64,000 nt of DNA from Capitulum mitella. Lineage: Eukaryota > Arthropoda > Thecostraca > Pollicipedomorpha > Pollicipedidae. Location: positions 21,795,822-21,859,821 of the forward strand of contig CP099842.1 of the NCBI GenBank assembly GCA_030062745.1, read 5' to 3'. Position numbers and translations under genes: made by a program. Of this stretch, positions 1 through 14,150 are shown one piece after another. The notes beneath the pieces were generated by a model that saw only the letters and a list, made by a program, of their open reading frames with translations, ran no database searches and had not been told where the DNA came from. The number at the start of each line of letters is the position of its first letter. The stretch's first letter is position 1.

Positions 1-1682
1 GGCGCCGCCGGCCGGCGATCGGCGACCCGACCGTCTTCCAAATTTTGACGCAGTCATGCAGCGCCATAAACCAAACTTCAATCGTGCGTGTCATGCCCCT
101 CCCCCCATTCATATATCGGCATCGAACACAAACGTTAAGGTCATATTGCAACAAGCGATTCATGACGATCTTCCTTTGTGAGGGCACAGACGGACGACGG
201 CAAACGTCACGATTTCCTTGCGGCTGAAGACAATAGGACGCCGTAGATACGTCTGCCTTTACGTCTTCCAGACATCTGCAGTATTTGCCTTCTGAACGAT
301 AACTTGTACAAAACGCAACGCGCCAACATCTATGACAGCGAACCTCTCGTTCGTAGGCCAGTGCTTTCCGGAAAACCCAGGATAGCTGAACCAATGCGAC
401 AAACCAGCGTCTCGCTGAGCCCACACAACTCTAAGACGTCACACAGCTCTTCAAACGCGGCGCTGGTGGGAGGTTTCTGGGCGCGTGCAGTGTACGGCTG
501 TCCTGCCTGCCGGTGCGGCCCACTGACCCCGTGCGCGACTGGCGGTCACCAGCCAGCGCATACCGCCGGCCTACAATTACACAGGGTAACAGTGAAAGGC
601 ACGCGCGCGCGCGCCACGGCGGACGGTGATGAAACGAACGTTTGGCAACGGCGAGGGTCGAGACGGTGCCAACTCGCGCCACCGTCGGCAACGGATCGGC
701 GGGGCGGCCAGGATACGGCCGCGGTCCGCAGGCCGCCGTCTGGCTCGCCGCCCGCCCCCGTGACCCAGGCCTGGGTCACGACCAGAGGTCAGCCGGCGGA
801 GAGACGCGCGTCCGCACACTGGGCGTCCCCAGGGACACGCGACCGGACGAAACGCAATCGCGTCATCCTCCGCCGGGAATGGAAGGATAACCGCAGGGGT
901 CGCGTTTTTCGCCGCAACAGCTGGGCCCATCATGTAACATCACGCCAGGCGAACCGCTGAGACAGCCGGCCCGCTGTTGGCGGCGTGGGTGCGACTGCTG
1001 TGCTGGGAAGACCTCGAGGCGGGTTGGCCAGCCGCCGACTTTACTGCCGCGCGTGTGTCAACGCTGCGGTGCGGCCGCGGTCGGCCGGGCCATTCACACC
1101 CGCCCAGCTGTGCAATCGGCCCGAGCGCGGAACTCCGCCGCCGACGCACGAACGCGTGTCACGCGCCGCTGAGCAGCCCATTCAGTCGGCGGTTGCAACA
1201 CCGGCCCTCTGCAATATTTGCCGAAATCGCTAGCATTGTTTGTGCCGCGGCCTGCAGTGCGTGTCGAAACGTCCGGGGAAAATGCAAAGAGAGAACCGTA
1301 CACCTCACAACGGAAAGGAACGGCATGAACGAAAAATGCCGTCCGCCGTGACTGGCCGAGCGACAGCTTCCAACGGTGGCGTCGGATCACACCGTCTTCA
1401 GCGACCATTTCACATCGCCACCGTGCACCGCCGGCTGGCCAGTTCTGCGACCAGCCGGCCTGGCGGCGCCGTAGAAAGCGACGATCTGAGATATGGCCGC
1501 ATATCGTTAGTAGCGAAGGATTGGCGCGGCGTCGCCGACGAGGGGAGCGGCCGCCATTTAAGGCTGCACGATCGGACCGGCCCGGACGTCACCTGAGGCC
1601 GGGTAATCAGCGCGACGCCGCTCTTCACAAACACACCGGCAGTGGCGGCATCACCACGGCCGACAACGCCAGCGACGGACAC

Positions 1683-1885
1683 AGGCTCGTCAGCAGGGCA
1701 GGCTCCATCTTGACCCTTATAAAACGTCACAGAACGGTGGTAATGCCGCAGCCGACAGCGCCAGCGGCCGACAAAGGCTCGTCAACAGCGTCAGGTTCCA
1801 TCTTGGCCCTTATAAAACGTCACAGAACGGTAGCAATACCGCAGCCGACAGCGCCAGAGGCCGACAAAGGTTCGTCAACAGGGTA
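1683..1885. repeat. Minisatellite, 92-93 bp unit, two and a fraction copies
   Basis: AGGCTCGTCA-type starts occur at 1683, 1775 and 1868. Each full unit contains CCCTTATAAAACGTCACAGA. The period keeps a short reading frame open by chance. Confidence 0.8.
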
Positions 1886-2138
1886 ATGCTCGCTCTCTGC
1901 CCTTTCCAAGTCGTCACACCTCGGACAGACCGCGCGGACGCCAGCCCGCCAGCCGGACGTCTCTTATCGGACTGCCTCCCCCCTGCCAGTCGTCACATCG
2001 CCGCGCTCAGTGCGTTGTTGAATGAGATGTCTTGCGGATTCACAGCAGCCGGGCACTTGGAGCTCAAGACTCCCAGCAGCGCGAAAGAACAACCGCATCC
2101 GGAGTACAGAGTGCAGAGGTTCACGGTCCACAGGAGTA

Positions 2139-2227
2139 CCGTTGCTCGCAGCTGCATAAGAGACCGCGTTATGCTTGCCACGACATAGCCTTCCCGATCA
2201 CGTGCGCGGTGGGCAACAGGAAGTGCC
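2139..2227. repeat. Dispersed duplicate, copy 1
   Basis: This sequence recurs at 3091-3179. Both contain AGACCGCGTTATGCTTGCCA and GGGCAACAGGAAGTGCC. The copies are about 950 bp apart in the same orientation. Confidence 0.75.
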
Positions 2228-3090
2228 CACAAGGTCACGTACCGTCGTCATCACATCGCCGTCCCCACATCAACCATATCACCGTCCGCGGGTCAACCCG
2301 TGTGACAGCGTGGCCACCAGTACCACCGTAGTCTGCAAGGCATGTGCGCACGGCCAGCGACCCCACCCCACACCGTGGCCGCAGGTTCACACAGGCCCAG
2401 AGCTCCCCGCTCGCCCCCAAGCCCACACTGTGTCATGTAGTTCACAAGCCACGGTCAGTAAACAAAGCCAACACTGCGCCATGGGGTTCACAGACCATGT
2501 CCAGCACGGTCATTGCTTGCTGCGCGATGCATGAACGCATGGCGCAGCAAGCAATGAAGCAGGTGGTTCACGCACCATAGCCAGCCGCATTTTTCAAGTC
2601 TATCTGACTGTCTATGTGACTGTCTATCACAGCCACAAAGCGAGCGACCGGAAACAGTGAGCCCGTGTCCTGTTGATCCCGATGGTAATCGGTTCTGGAG
2701 ACAGTGTACGTCTCATAGATAGATGTCCTTATGTATTTCTACGCAGATCATTGACAGTTGCTCGTATAATCAAGTTCGGCTTTCATCAATCATTCGCAAC
2801 CGAAACTTTGTCGATTCCTGTGCGAATGAAGCACGACAATCTACTGATCAGTAACCACTACCGTTTAAAAACTGCCCATGACACAGCTTCGACACAGCTG
2901 AGTTATTTCCAGAATGCCTGTGTGACGGATGAAAGTCTGCCGAGGGACCCGGCGCAAGGATTTAAGTAGGTACTAAGCAGCGCTTAAATGACCATTTCCA
3001 CGACCGCAGATGTTAAGCGATCCCCAAAACGCCGAGTTAAGCCAGGCAGGCGAGCGAGGGCAGGGTGACGGTAATGCCACCACACCTCGA

Positions 3091-3179
3091 CCGTTTCTCG
3101 CAACTGCACACCAGACCGCGTTATGCTTGCCACGACACAGTCTTCCCGACCAATTGCGGGGTGGGCAACAGGAAGTGCC
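3091..3179. repeat. Dispersed duplicate, copy 2
   Basis: Same-strand partner of 2139-2227, about 85% identical by eye. Confidence 0.75.
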
Positions 3180-4279
3180 GCTAAGACAGACCACCAAGTC
3201 CAAGCTCTGGGACAAGGATCTTGTACATGCAGTCGCTCAGGATTTTGCGACGAACCTTCCGCCGCGACAGCGGTTCGTGTCGGCCTCGTCACAGACAGAA
3301 TGCCATGATGTCATGTCCACTTTCACACCGGCGAACCCGCCAAACTGTGAGGAAAAGAGACCGGTGGGCCGCACTTTCGCCCGAAACAGGCACCTTGTTC
3401 CGTCCTCTCCTGCAACGCTCCACGCGCCCGTTTTGTCACCCGCCTGTCCAGCGCAGGCTGACAATCTCCCACTCTGTCCGGAACGTCACACGCCGGCCGA
3501 CGCACCTCCGTGACGTCACGCGGTGACGTCACGGCGCGCGCGGCCGACCCCGACCCAAGGCCGCGCGCTCGCCGTGACCGGCGGCGGCGGCGGGCGATCT
3601 GGGTCAGCCGGCGCGGAAGAGCCGGGCCGCCCGACCGGCCGCCGCTCCCGTCGTTAACAGGTCGTCATCGATTGGCCGCGGGCGGCGCCGGCGCGCGGCG
3701 TGGCGCAATTTCAATCGGCGCCGGGCGTTGGGCAAGCGCGCGACCTCTGTCGCCGCGCCACTTCCTGCCAGACGCCCGGGAGGCAGGCGGGAGACCAGCG
3801 CGAGCAGCCGCCGGTCACCTGCGCGGCGCGGACACGGCTCCCGACAGACCGGACTAGGTCAGGTCAGGTCAGCGGTCCGGGCGGCCCGGCCCGCCGCGGT
3901 CTGCCATGAGAGGCGGCGATCGGCCAGATACGGCGCCCGTAAAAACCGGCCGGCGCCGGCTCCGATCCGAAAGTGACTTTTTACGAGAGCCGAGACGGCG
4001 CAGCCGAACAAACAGGAAACGCGACCACTTTCATGAATACATTACACCGCGGACGGGCCGGCGTGACACTGGTTATCACGCCACGCAGAGCTGCCGCCGC
4101 GGCGCGGCCGACGCCCGGTCTGAGCCGTCCGGAGCGGCACCCGACTCCGCACTGCCTGGGCTCATGGCGGCCAGTGCGCCGCCCATTCACCGGCCGCGGC
4201 ACACTCGTGCCATTGGGGAGTCGAGCCACGGAGCGGCCAGCATTGCGATACGCTCGGACACAGTCCGGGCCGCGGTACC

Positions 4280-4600
4280 GTCTGGAATACAGATGGACCG
4301 CGGCAGTGTGTCCGCGGTACAGTTCCAGACAAAGATGGACCGCGGTAGTCTGAGGTTCAGTCGGGACGGAGAGACTGGATGATGGAGACATGGCCCGAGA
4401 GACTCGGGCCATCGTATACCCTGAGCGACGGCCTGAGTCTGGATGGACCGCGGTACAGCCCGAGATATACTCAGGTTAGGATACAGCGTGAGATACAGTT
4501 GGACCGCGGTAAAACCCGAGATACACTCAGGCCATGATACGACCTGAGATACGGATGGACCGCGGAAGTCTGAAATACACTCAGACCGTGATACACTCTG
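4280..4600. repeat. Degenerate repeat built on GATGGACCGCGG
   Basis: The core TGGACCGCGG occurs five times (near 4292, 4336, 4443, 4500 and 4555), mixed with GAGATACACTCAGG-like segments. Spacing is irregular, about 45-110 bp. Confidence 0.65.
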
Positions 4601-5820
4601 GAGTGCAGCGCGACTGCCGTAAAGCCTGCGGTGAACTCGTTCCTCGGCTGAGTATCCTGTTTTCCCGACCACGGCGGACACGTTCCTCTCCCGAGGTTCT
4701 TGGTCGGCCTGCCAGGATGCAGCCGCCGGTCGGCCGTGTCAGCCCACCGACTACCCTGCAGGTCGCCTGGATAGAGCGGCACGTCACGGGCCGAGCGCCG
4801 TAGACCGGCACCGCCTTCCGCCCGGCACACTTCGCCAGCGCCTGACACGGTCGACATCAGCGCGGCCGGCTCCACCGGCACCCGGCTACCTGCCCTGCTC
4901 CGCAGCGCCGATATCTCCCGCGTTCGTCCGACCCGTCAGCCTTCACCGGGCGGGCCCCATCCAGTCCGATCTCTCCCGAGGCGCCACGGCCACCTGAGCG
5001 GCCGCCTGCGCCCGGCCACCGGGTCCGCGCCCGCACAACATCCGGGGACGGCGGCGAGCGTCGCGCCCCCGCGGCTACCGGGCGCCGCTTTCCCCGGCGC
5101 GCCGGACGCGGCCGCCTCCGCCTCGGGTCCGGCGACGGCGGCGGGGCGGAACCGAGTCTCTCCCTCCCCCTCCTAGGGCGTCCCCGGACGGCCTGAGAAA
5201 TCTCACGAACACCTGTACGTGGTGTTCTGCACGCGACGGCATCGACTGGCGGAGGCGTCGGAAGACCAGACTGCGGGGAGGGAAGGCCGGCTCCTGTGAA
5301 AATGAGCGAAACGGCCCAAAAATGGCTGTAGCCATACCAACTTCCCAACAGCTGGCAGGACGGGAAGCTGGTACGGCTACGGGAATTTCTGGATCATTTC
5401 AATGCACGACCACAACATTAATATTAAAATTTTCCGAAGTTGATGAAGCCGCCACTCGACCAGCCTTTTGGGCTCCTACACGCAAGGTCAACACGGTGAC
5501 AACATCTCGGAATCCTCCATCATCTGTAGCGCGGATGATGACAATGGGGAGCTGAAAAGGTGATATCATCTGTGCTATTTATCCGCCACCATTCACTATC
5601 GTCTGGACACCGCCGGGATGCTGCGTCGACACAGACTGGATCTGCTCCACCATTTATTGCCACCAAATTACTAACCCCAGGAAATCGAGAGCCGACATGG
5701 TGACACGTCCTCCCCCTGTTGTCCACCACCGCCTGCATCCGGACCCGACGGAGTGACAGCCGCTGTGGACGGCCTGGCTCTGCCCGAGGCCCCGAGGACG
5801 TCTGCGTGAGGTACTCATGA

Positions 5821-5921
5821 GGTGGCCGTGAGGTGGATTGTTTGACCGTGAGGTGGCCGTGATGTGACCGCGAGGTGGACTGTTTGGCCGTGAAATGGCC
5901 GTGAGGCGGACCGTTTGGCCG
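5821..5921. repeat. Short tandem repeat of GTGAGGTGGCC-type units
   Basis: Alternating GTGAGGTGG and TGTTTGGCC modules recur about three times. Confidence 0.7.
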
Positions 5922-8900
5922 GGCAGACGACGTTTCACGACCGTCAGCCGGCTGCAGCGGTCGGCGGTCACAGCTGCGCCGACGGGACTCAGGGCCGCCG
6001 GTGGCCGGAGGCCGACTCCGCTAGTCGAGGAGACGGCCAGAGGCTCGCCACGCCGCGGGCCCGCCGGCGCGGCGAGCGAGCCTCCGACCGGCCCGCAGAC
6101 GGCAGCGGGGCCGCAGATCGCTGCCTCGATAGCGCAGCGGCCGGCGGGACCGGCAGCGGCCGGCGTCGATACCGCCTTGAACTACATACTGGCACGGTTC
6201 GGAGCCGCGCTGCTTCCGATAGCCGCTGACTCCCGGCGCGTTCCACCTCCGCCCGGCATAGCCTGAGGCGGATTCAGGAAACAATTTCTACACCAGCAGT
6301 AACCTAGACTGCTCCTGAAGGTTTTAAATTCGGCACGGGGTGATTTGACCTAGAAACGTCCCGAGCCATTCTGTCTAGTGAAAACTGTTACAGTGAGTTG
6401 TAGCGACTGATGCCCAGCAACACTGCAGCTGAATGGGCCATTTGGAAACAGATAAACTTAGCTTTTGCCGTGACTGATGATTTAAGTACTGATCTGCAAC
6501 ATCTATCGTCTACATCCTCGGAAAGAGGCAAAAACATGATCTCCGCAACATCAATCTTAACATCATTCAGCCGCTTCATCCAGCCGAATGCGACATCGCA
6601 GGGAAATCCAGGATACGTTGCCGAGTTTTTTTATGATTCTCTTTATTAGCCATACTCAGCACACCTTTGAAAAGAATGCCATCGGGCTCACAGAACACAA
6701 AAGTTGGGCAATATCTGGCCTACACACCAGCATGCTTAAGACAATATAGGTCACGCTCACAAACGCCACGATCACTGGTAATTACAGCCATGGTGCTAAA
6801 CGTGTTTTACCAACATCTCTGGGTCATAATGTACCTGTCCCTTCTCAAAATCAAATGCCAAACACTACTGTACATTTATCACAGCCGACAAATGAACCGT
6901 CAGAATTCCATTTTAAACCAATCGTCAAAACAGCCTGCATTCTACTCTAAAGTGTATTACGCAACTCTTTTGTGATTTGTACATCGCCATCATTTACGTA
7001 TGTATGACACAGCGCTCTGAGAAATAACAATGAAGATGCCGATAGTGGTGACGCATCACTACATGGCGCGTTGAACGCTTAAAACAAAATAAACTGGTTG
7101 ACAAGATGAATGAAACAGAAAATACAGACGACGCAGCGTGAAAATGTTCCCGCCATGAGCGGCCCAAGGAGTCGCCAAAAACAAGTTTTTAATCCTGGCC
7201 TTTGTGACTAATTTACCTGGCGCTGTGTTTTGACTTTACCGTTTCTTCCTACACAAGTATCCCTCCCGTTGGTCCGGAGTTACAACATGAAGTGCAGCGC
7301 CAGGCCGGTTGTACCGCTCGCTGCGGCTGATTTTTACCATGTCTGTTCCTGTGCCTCAACCCAGCAGGGATTTAACGCCCCGAGTGCAGAACCCTGTATC
7401 TGTCACCTGTGCTCGGTTCGGCACCGTTGTCGCGTTCGCGCTTATTGTTCTTTATCTAATCCCACATATTAGCATCGCTTTCTGAACGTTCTCTGTACAT
7501 TTCTGCTTCAATAATTCGTTTTTATTTTCACACGAATCGCAAACTGCAACGTGGACTACTGAGGCCATTGGGAACAATATGGAAAAAACACACAGAGGCA
7601 GTGACAAAAAAAGCACTATTTCTTATTACTACATATACATTTGTATGCATACGTATATACATATATATATATATATCTAAACTGACGCAATTATATAACC
7701 TATGATGAACGGTCCAACTTTTATTTCTCAAAACATGGCTATAATGTTCAAGATGGTTGGCTTCAGTAAATGGCTTTTACATTTCTGGTGGTGTGATAAA
7801 ACAACACGGAAAGAGTAGGAGTAAATATATCACTGTAGTGCTTGGATGGAAGATCACACGAGATATCTTGTTATGGTAAATGACTAAACATTTCATCAAA
7901 AAGAAAACTAGTGATATTTACACCCTCCGAACTTACGACTTTAAACTATTCGTCAGTCAGACAGGAAGACCGTCCCCCGCCCATTTCCCTACCGATCAAG
8001 GCAGAGAAATAAAACAAAAACCAGGGATAAGCTTGATTCGTATTCAACCTGTGCCCAATTTAAGCTATTTAATCAACATAATGACCTCTTAAGTCGCACA
8101 GACAGAAAGATACCATTTAAAATCGACTATCTCCGTTGTTCACGCAGCGGCCATCATCCTGTCAGAAAGGCTAATTTTTTTTTCTCGCGCAACAATGGTT
8201 AAATCATACTACTTATAACTAAGACTAGTGGTACAACTATCCGCGACTTGTCTGGACCACGTGAGGTCAGGCAGGATAAATGGTCATGAAAAGTCTAGAA
8301 AATGTCACTGTCCTTCCGAACAACAACTTTTTACCACAACAATATCACAGAAGTTTCGTTTCAAGAATGCATCTCATACCTCATCGGGATGTTGAGAAGC
8401 CAAAGACGATGGTTAAGATACGGCATAAATGTTTCGGCCTCTTGTTCTCGTTACGTGTGGCATGGCGGCGAAAAAGTGTGAACAATCATCCCATCTGCAC
8501 AACGGGCATGCCGGAGCCAGGCCGTAGCGATGTAAAACTACGACGGTAGATCCCTCGCCTCCTCCCGTGCTTAGCAAAGAAAAGAACGGCAGATTACACA
8601 GGCCTGTGCAGCGATTGCGTCACGAGTCCTTCACCTGGAATACCGGGACCATGAGTGGCCGCGCTTCATCATAGAGCTGCGAGAGCTGGACGCGGGAAAC
8701 CCTGAGCAGAATGACGCCACAGTTCCTACTAACAGCGAGGTCCGAGAAGGATGGCTGTTGTCTCCCCGACCACAGCGGGGAAGAAGCACAAGGAAAACCG
8801 CCACCACCCCGTGCATAACCTGCAATGCAAGTGCAGAAGATGTTCCGCTCATGGCCCTTCTTGCGGATTATTTCTGGTCCAACCGCATCCGCCCTGCTGC

Positions 8901-10594
8901 CGGCGCCCGGCAGGCCGCCTGCCCTGCGGATCGGAGGCGGCCGAGCCATGACTGGAGAGGTGCGGCACCCCCACCCGCTGTGGCGGCGGCCTCAGGTCGC
9001 CGCGTCATCTCCGACGGCCCGGGTTGCCGGGCGGGTGACGAAGGTCGCCCGCCGGCACCCGGCCTTCACACGGGCCGGGAGCCGGAGTTCCGCACCGTCC
9101 GCACCCCCACGCGCCGAGCCCCGCGCCCCGGGAGGTCACGCGCCATACGCGCCGAGCCGACAGAGCCCGCCGACGTCGCCTGACGCCGATCTCGGCATGT
9201 GAGATACGTTAGCCACGCAGCTGGCGTTGAATTTCGCGGGAAGCTGCCTGGCTGATCCGCAGATGCGTCGGCTGCAGTAAAATGGCACGTGGTCCTGTCC
9301 ACTAGGCGATCTGGAGAAATAACGCCACGCACCGCCTGCCGTCAAAACCGCCGCCAGGGACGACAAGTTCCGTAACAGAAAAGAGTACACGACGGAGCAT
9401 TCCACTGACGCGATTTCGGTGCGTTCCCGGACGAATCCGGCAGCGGCTGGACGTTGGACCTCGGACGCGGGTGTCCGCCTAACACGTGGCGTGCGGTGCG
9501 CCCGTCACTCAGACGCGGTCTCGGCCGAGCCGGCGCGGCCGACCGTTTGTCAGCGGCGAAGGACGAACAGGCGAGCGTGCATGACGCACGCCGAGACGCC
9601 ACAAAGGCCCGAGCCGGGCAGGCCGGCGCCGGCGCGGCCCGCCGGTGACTCAGGAGCGGCCGATGCACACACGCACATAGAGAAGTCGGAGCGCCCGCCC
9701 CCGGGAGGACGGAGAGCGGGCGGTCCGACTCCGGCCGCAGGAATCCGTCCCGGCGTCCGGCGTGACTCGACCCGGCCGGCAGCGGGCAGGGCCGAGACCG
9801 AGACCGAGACGGCCTTCCCGGGCTGCATCACCGCCGTCTCCGTCTGACGCCCCATCCGGGAAACGCAGTCTGACCCCGACTCTGAAGAACATCACGGGCG
9901 GCACGGCACGGGCGTGGAGAGCAATTAAAGCTAACACGACCAAATTCAAACACAACCAGGAAGGGCAATCCAAAAACTTATGGTCTGTAAGGCAATGGCG
10001 TAGTAAAAGCCCGCGGTACGAACAGTAAAAACCATCCTTGATGACTACGACAGTCGCATCCAAATTCGCCATCAAATTGAAATTCAACACAGGTTCACAT
10101 GGTAGGAGGTGAAAATGAAATGGCTAAATAATCTGCAGAATAACAACACACTACAGACAGTGATTATCATGCCAGTCCCAAATTGTTTTCATGTTGAGGC
10201 CAACAACAACTTTGTCAATGAAAGGTAGGCAACGCATCGGATTTCGTCTGTCATAAAGTTCACGACTGAGAATGGAGCAGCCGCAAAAAAGCAGTCCTTT
10301 ATTCAAAATGTTCTTTTCGCGAACACAGCCGAACGTTTGACATGTGAGATGGAAAGAAAAGCATACCATAACAATGAAGCGATGGATATGCTTTTGCAGC
10401 ATAATTCACAATCAATGCCAATATAAAATATTAACATACTATCGATGTGCTACTTGAATGTCCAACAACTGTCATGACCGAATCAGGAAAAAAGGAGCGT
10501 CCGGCATATGTGGAGTGACGAGGAGGGATTCAACGCAGACATGTCATTTTTCAGCTCAGTGGTGGAACCGTTAGAAGAAAGGCAGCCCTAATCA

Positions 10595-11075
10595 ATCCTG
10601 CAGAGCCGGCAGATCTCCGCCGGACACAACCGTGCACAGCGCCTAGAGAGCCGGCCGACTTCAGTTGGACACTGTCGCACTCATTGCCTAAAGAGCCAGC
10701 TGATTTCAGCTGGACCACTGTTGTACACAGCGCCTACAAAGCCGACCGATTTCAGCTGGACAATGTCCTACACAGCGCCAACTGAGCCAACTGAGCCAAC
10801 CGATTTCAGTTGTGCTCTGTCGCATACAGCGCCTAAAAGGCCGTCGATTTCCGCTGGAAGCTGCCGTACACAGCGTCCTACATAGCCGGCCCATTTCAGC
10901 TGGGCACTGTCGCACACAGCGCTTACAGAGCTGGAGGATCTCAGCCGGACACCACCGTCCACAGCGCCTGCAGAGCCGGCCGATTTCAGTTAGACAGTGT
11001 CGCTCACAGCGCCTACGAAGGTCGCGGGTCTCAGCCGGACACCGCCGTACACAGTTCCCAGAGAACCTGCGCCGG
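10595..11075. repeat. Minisatellite, unit about 48 bp, about ten copies
   Basis: Recurrent modules are ACACAGCGCCTA, AGAGCCGGCCGA and TTTCAGCTGGACA. On the minus strand the period of about 48 bp gives a reading frame with a 16-residue Cys-rich repeat (like RRCVRQCPAEIGRLC). There is no start context, domain or splice support, so I treat it as non-coding. Confidence 0.85.
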
Positions 11076-12519
11076 TGGGTCACGTCAGCTGTTGTCGGCG
11101 ACCCGGACAGGCGCCGCGGCTTTCGGTCCCGGGATCGCCACACGGCCCGCACCTCCGGATTCCGGAGCAGGATCGGGACACAGCGCAGTCGGGGCAGTCG
11201 GGACCGGAGCCTGCCGTACATACACAGGGCCGTCGGCATTCCCAGCGAGACAGGCCGGGTCTGGCAAACAGGCCCGGCGGCCGGCGGCACCGGCGGCCAC
11301 GGAAATCAGGCCGACCTGCCCCTGTCGGCCCCGCCGTCCTCAGGTCGCGGAAGTCAGGCCAGTCTGAGCACAGGTCGACTTTATGGACATCTGGTTGTCG
11401 GATAGGTCGCAAGGCAACTTGGCCTCAGGCGTCCGGTGTCCAATCCACAACACACGTGTCACCGATCGAGAGCTGGCGTCATCGAAATTCGCATCCACAA
11501 CCTAGCGATTTTGAGTCTGAGTCTCTTCCCACTGAGCTGAGGGCTTCAAACGGCGCCATCGACTTCAGGCGGCCAGCGGAGGTGCACGTCCGCCGCAGTC
11601 TCGGACTCCGACCTTGGACGGCGCTGAGCATCATCCGGAGCCACCGGCCAATGGGAGCAGATGCTCGAACAATGGCGTGCGGTGCAGAATGCAGAACCAC
11701 CGCCACTTTCTTGTGAATTCGGGATTCGTTCCTGGGATGTTCGCTGGGGAAAAATGAATTCGACCACTACAAAGGGTCCGAGCCAAAACAAAACAAATAC
11801 CACCAGGCCAATGCCGCGCATATGGAAGGGCGAAAACCGGCTAAGAAGATGAGCAAACCGATCCCCACACGTCAAAAATGCTCTGTATCTCTGGAGCAAT
11901 CACGCATTATGGAGTAAGTCACACGAAATTCCTAATGCCGCGGCATTCAAAAGTTGCGAGGGAAATATCATTCGGTCCCATCCTAATCCTACCACTTGCG
12001 CAAACCACACGCGAGAAACTTAACCTGCAATCGTCTATCCATCAACAACGCTCTCCGGCTTTTCAAATATCATCACGGACCCAAAAACAACTCCATGCTA
12101 ATCCAAACATGCAAAAAAGAATAGCATGTTGCTGTAACACCAAATACATTCTTGGACAGACCAACCGCCACGTTATTCTGTTTCAAGTACTTTGCTATGT
12201 CGATCGCAACAAAATCCTCGGTGACATTTAGCTTCGACCACAAAGTTCTTTTCTGTACCGTACAGGCTATTGTTCGACAGATATTCGCATCCATTTCGTA
12301 ACAGTCGATCTGATCAGTACCTGGTAAGCCCGTGCCTGCCCTAATAGAGCCCCGATCGGGTCGGCAGGGACGTCGCCGCTCCGCTGCAGACAGCCGCCAA
12401 TCGCGGCCGGGAGGCACGTGACCTGGGCGCCCCGGCGCCGGCCGCCACTGGCGCCGACTGCACACGACTCAATCAGTCGGAGCAGCGACCCACTGACCCG
12501 GGCCGGGCGCCCGGTTATC

Positions 12520-12550
12520 GGCGACCCGGCGACCCGGCGACCCGGCGACC
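12520..12550. repeat. 9-bp tandem repeat (CCCGGCGAC)n
   Basis: Three to four exact head-to-tail copies of the nonamer. Confidence 0.85.
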
Positions 12551-13960
12551 ATCCGACGTCTCCGACTCAGATCACGCGCGGGCCGGGCAAAACGGCACCG
12601 AGTATGACCGGAGAGGTCTGGGCATTCGGGGCTCACACGCCGGGACGCCGGGAGCTCACAGCAGAGACACAGCCAGGATAACGGGGAGAGACCTCGGCAG
12701 AAAGGCGGTCGAAATTGGTCAGGGTATCACGGAGATCACGTCTGTAGCGGGATTACAGCTATCGGAATATGGGTACCTGTTGCAAACAGGCGCGCAAGGA
12801 CAAGTTAAATACAAGATAGACAAGGCGGATGCGGATTCAAAGACCCACCGGCGTCTCACTTCAGCCGCGGTGGAGGCCGGCAAATAACGTCTGAAGACTA
12901 CCGCAAGGACCTGCACCAGCCGTCGCAAACCCGCTTCAAGCTTCAGAAACAATGCGACGGCGCCACAATGGCGTTTTTTCCGGACAGAGAGATCACTGCT
13001 ATTTTGCAGAAACTAAGCCGATTTAACGCGCGTTTCAGGACCCGAATCAGGCCGACTGTGCGCGGCTCCCTGGCTCCGGATCCGTGACAACAGCGTTGCC
13101 ACGACAGCGGCACGTCTCTCCACAGCCGAGCCCCGGCTCCCGAGTGGGTGTCGCCAAACAGTCCGTCTCCGGCGGCATCCCCCCTGCAGGCCGCAGAAGC
13201 TCGGCCCGTAATCCCTGCACAATCGGGTAAAAATCGCGGCCCACCGCCTCCCATCGGACCGCTTCAGTCGGTAAGAATGCGGCTGAACAGCCGACTACTC
13301 TGGAAACACCAAGGCCAGGCGGCCGGGCGGCGGCGTAGTGCGACGGTCCCGTGTCCAGGTGTGGCAGCAGACACGGCCTCCGAGCCGCCAGCGCCGGCGG
13401 GCCCGGGTCCCCGCACCAGCCAGCGGGCGGCCGGGCCGCGGCGGACCGCCCGGCGCTGCGCAGGCCGCGCGGCTGCCGTCCCCGTCAAGAGCTGCAGGAC
13501 CAGATCACGGCGGCGGCGGCGGCCGAGCGGAGACGGTCGACCTTCCTCTGAAGACGCGATCCTGACAACACCCCTGGACGACGGCCGAGGCGGCTGACCC
13601 GCCGCAGTCACGCAGCAGAAAGACCAGTGGGATGCCGACACTGCGGCCCCTGAGGCGTTCCGGCACGGGAAACTGATCAGTCATCAGAGCTTCGGGAGGT
13701 TATTTATTCATTTATACACCTACCTGGAAGCATCCACAGAGGGCCGTGGTTATAACACCATGACCTGGTCTAGCGCGCTGTAAGTAACACAGCTGGACAA
13801 CAAGGGGCATGGGTGGACCCACATACACAGGCCGAAGACCGTAGTCACATTAACTTCGGCCGACAAACGGTAGAACAAACGGACAGTGGAACACATAGAG
13901 CGCACGCCACCTGGTGGCGAACAAATGGCGGATCCCTCGCGACAGGCTCCGACCGACCTC

Positions 13961-14150
13961 GACTGACGTCATCAGCTCTGACGTGTTCAGGTCCGGTGGG
14001 ACTGACTCCTGACGAAAGACTGACCCCACCGGACTGACGTCATCAGCTCTGACGTGTTCAGGTCTGGAGGGACGGACTCCTGACGACGGACTGACCCCAC
14101 CGGGCTGACGTCATCAGTTCTGACGTGGTCAGGCACGGCGGGCCGGACCC
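13961..14150. repeat. 71-bp tandem repeat carrying TGACGTCA sites
   Basis: Units start at 13961, 14032 and 14103, exactly 71 bp apart. Each contains the palindrome TGACGTCA followed by TCAG and TCTGACGTG; the palindromes lie at 13964, 14035 and 14106. The palindrome is the core CREB/ATF site; whether it is used is unknown. Confidence 0.85.

Larger units (their letters stand above)
1..10594. other. Region without a supported gene
   Basis: The DNA is GC- and CpG-rich at 0.4-6.3 kb and 8.9-10 kb, with AT-richer stretches at 6.3-8.6 kb and 10.0-10.55 kb. Apart from the listed repeats I see no domain, conserved peptide, tRNA or complete splice-supported frame. Confidence 0.6.

Noticed and set aside
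10706-11290. 194-codon minus-strand frame with Cys-rich 16-residue repeats
   Set aside because: It is explained by a minisatellite with a period of about 48 bp. There is no signal peptide, conserved domain or splice support.
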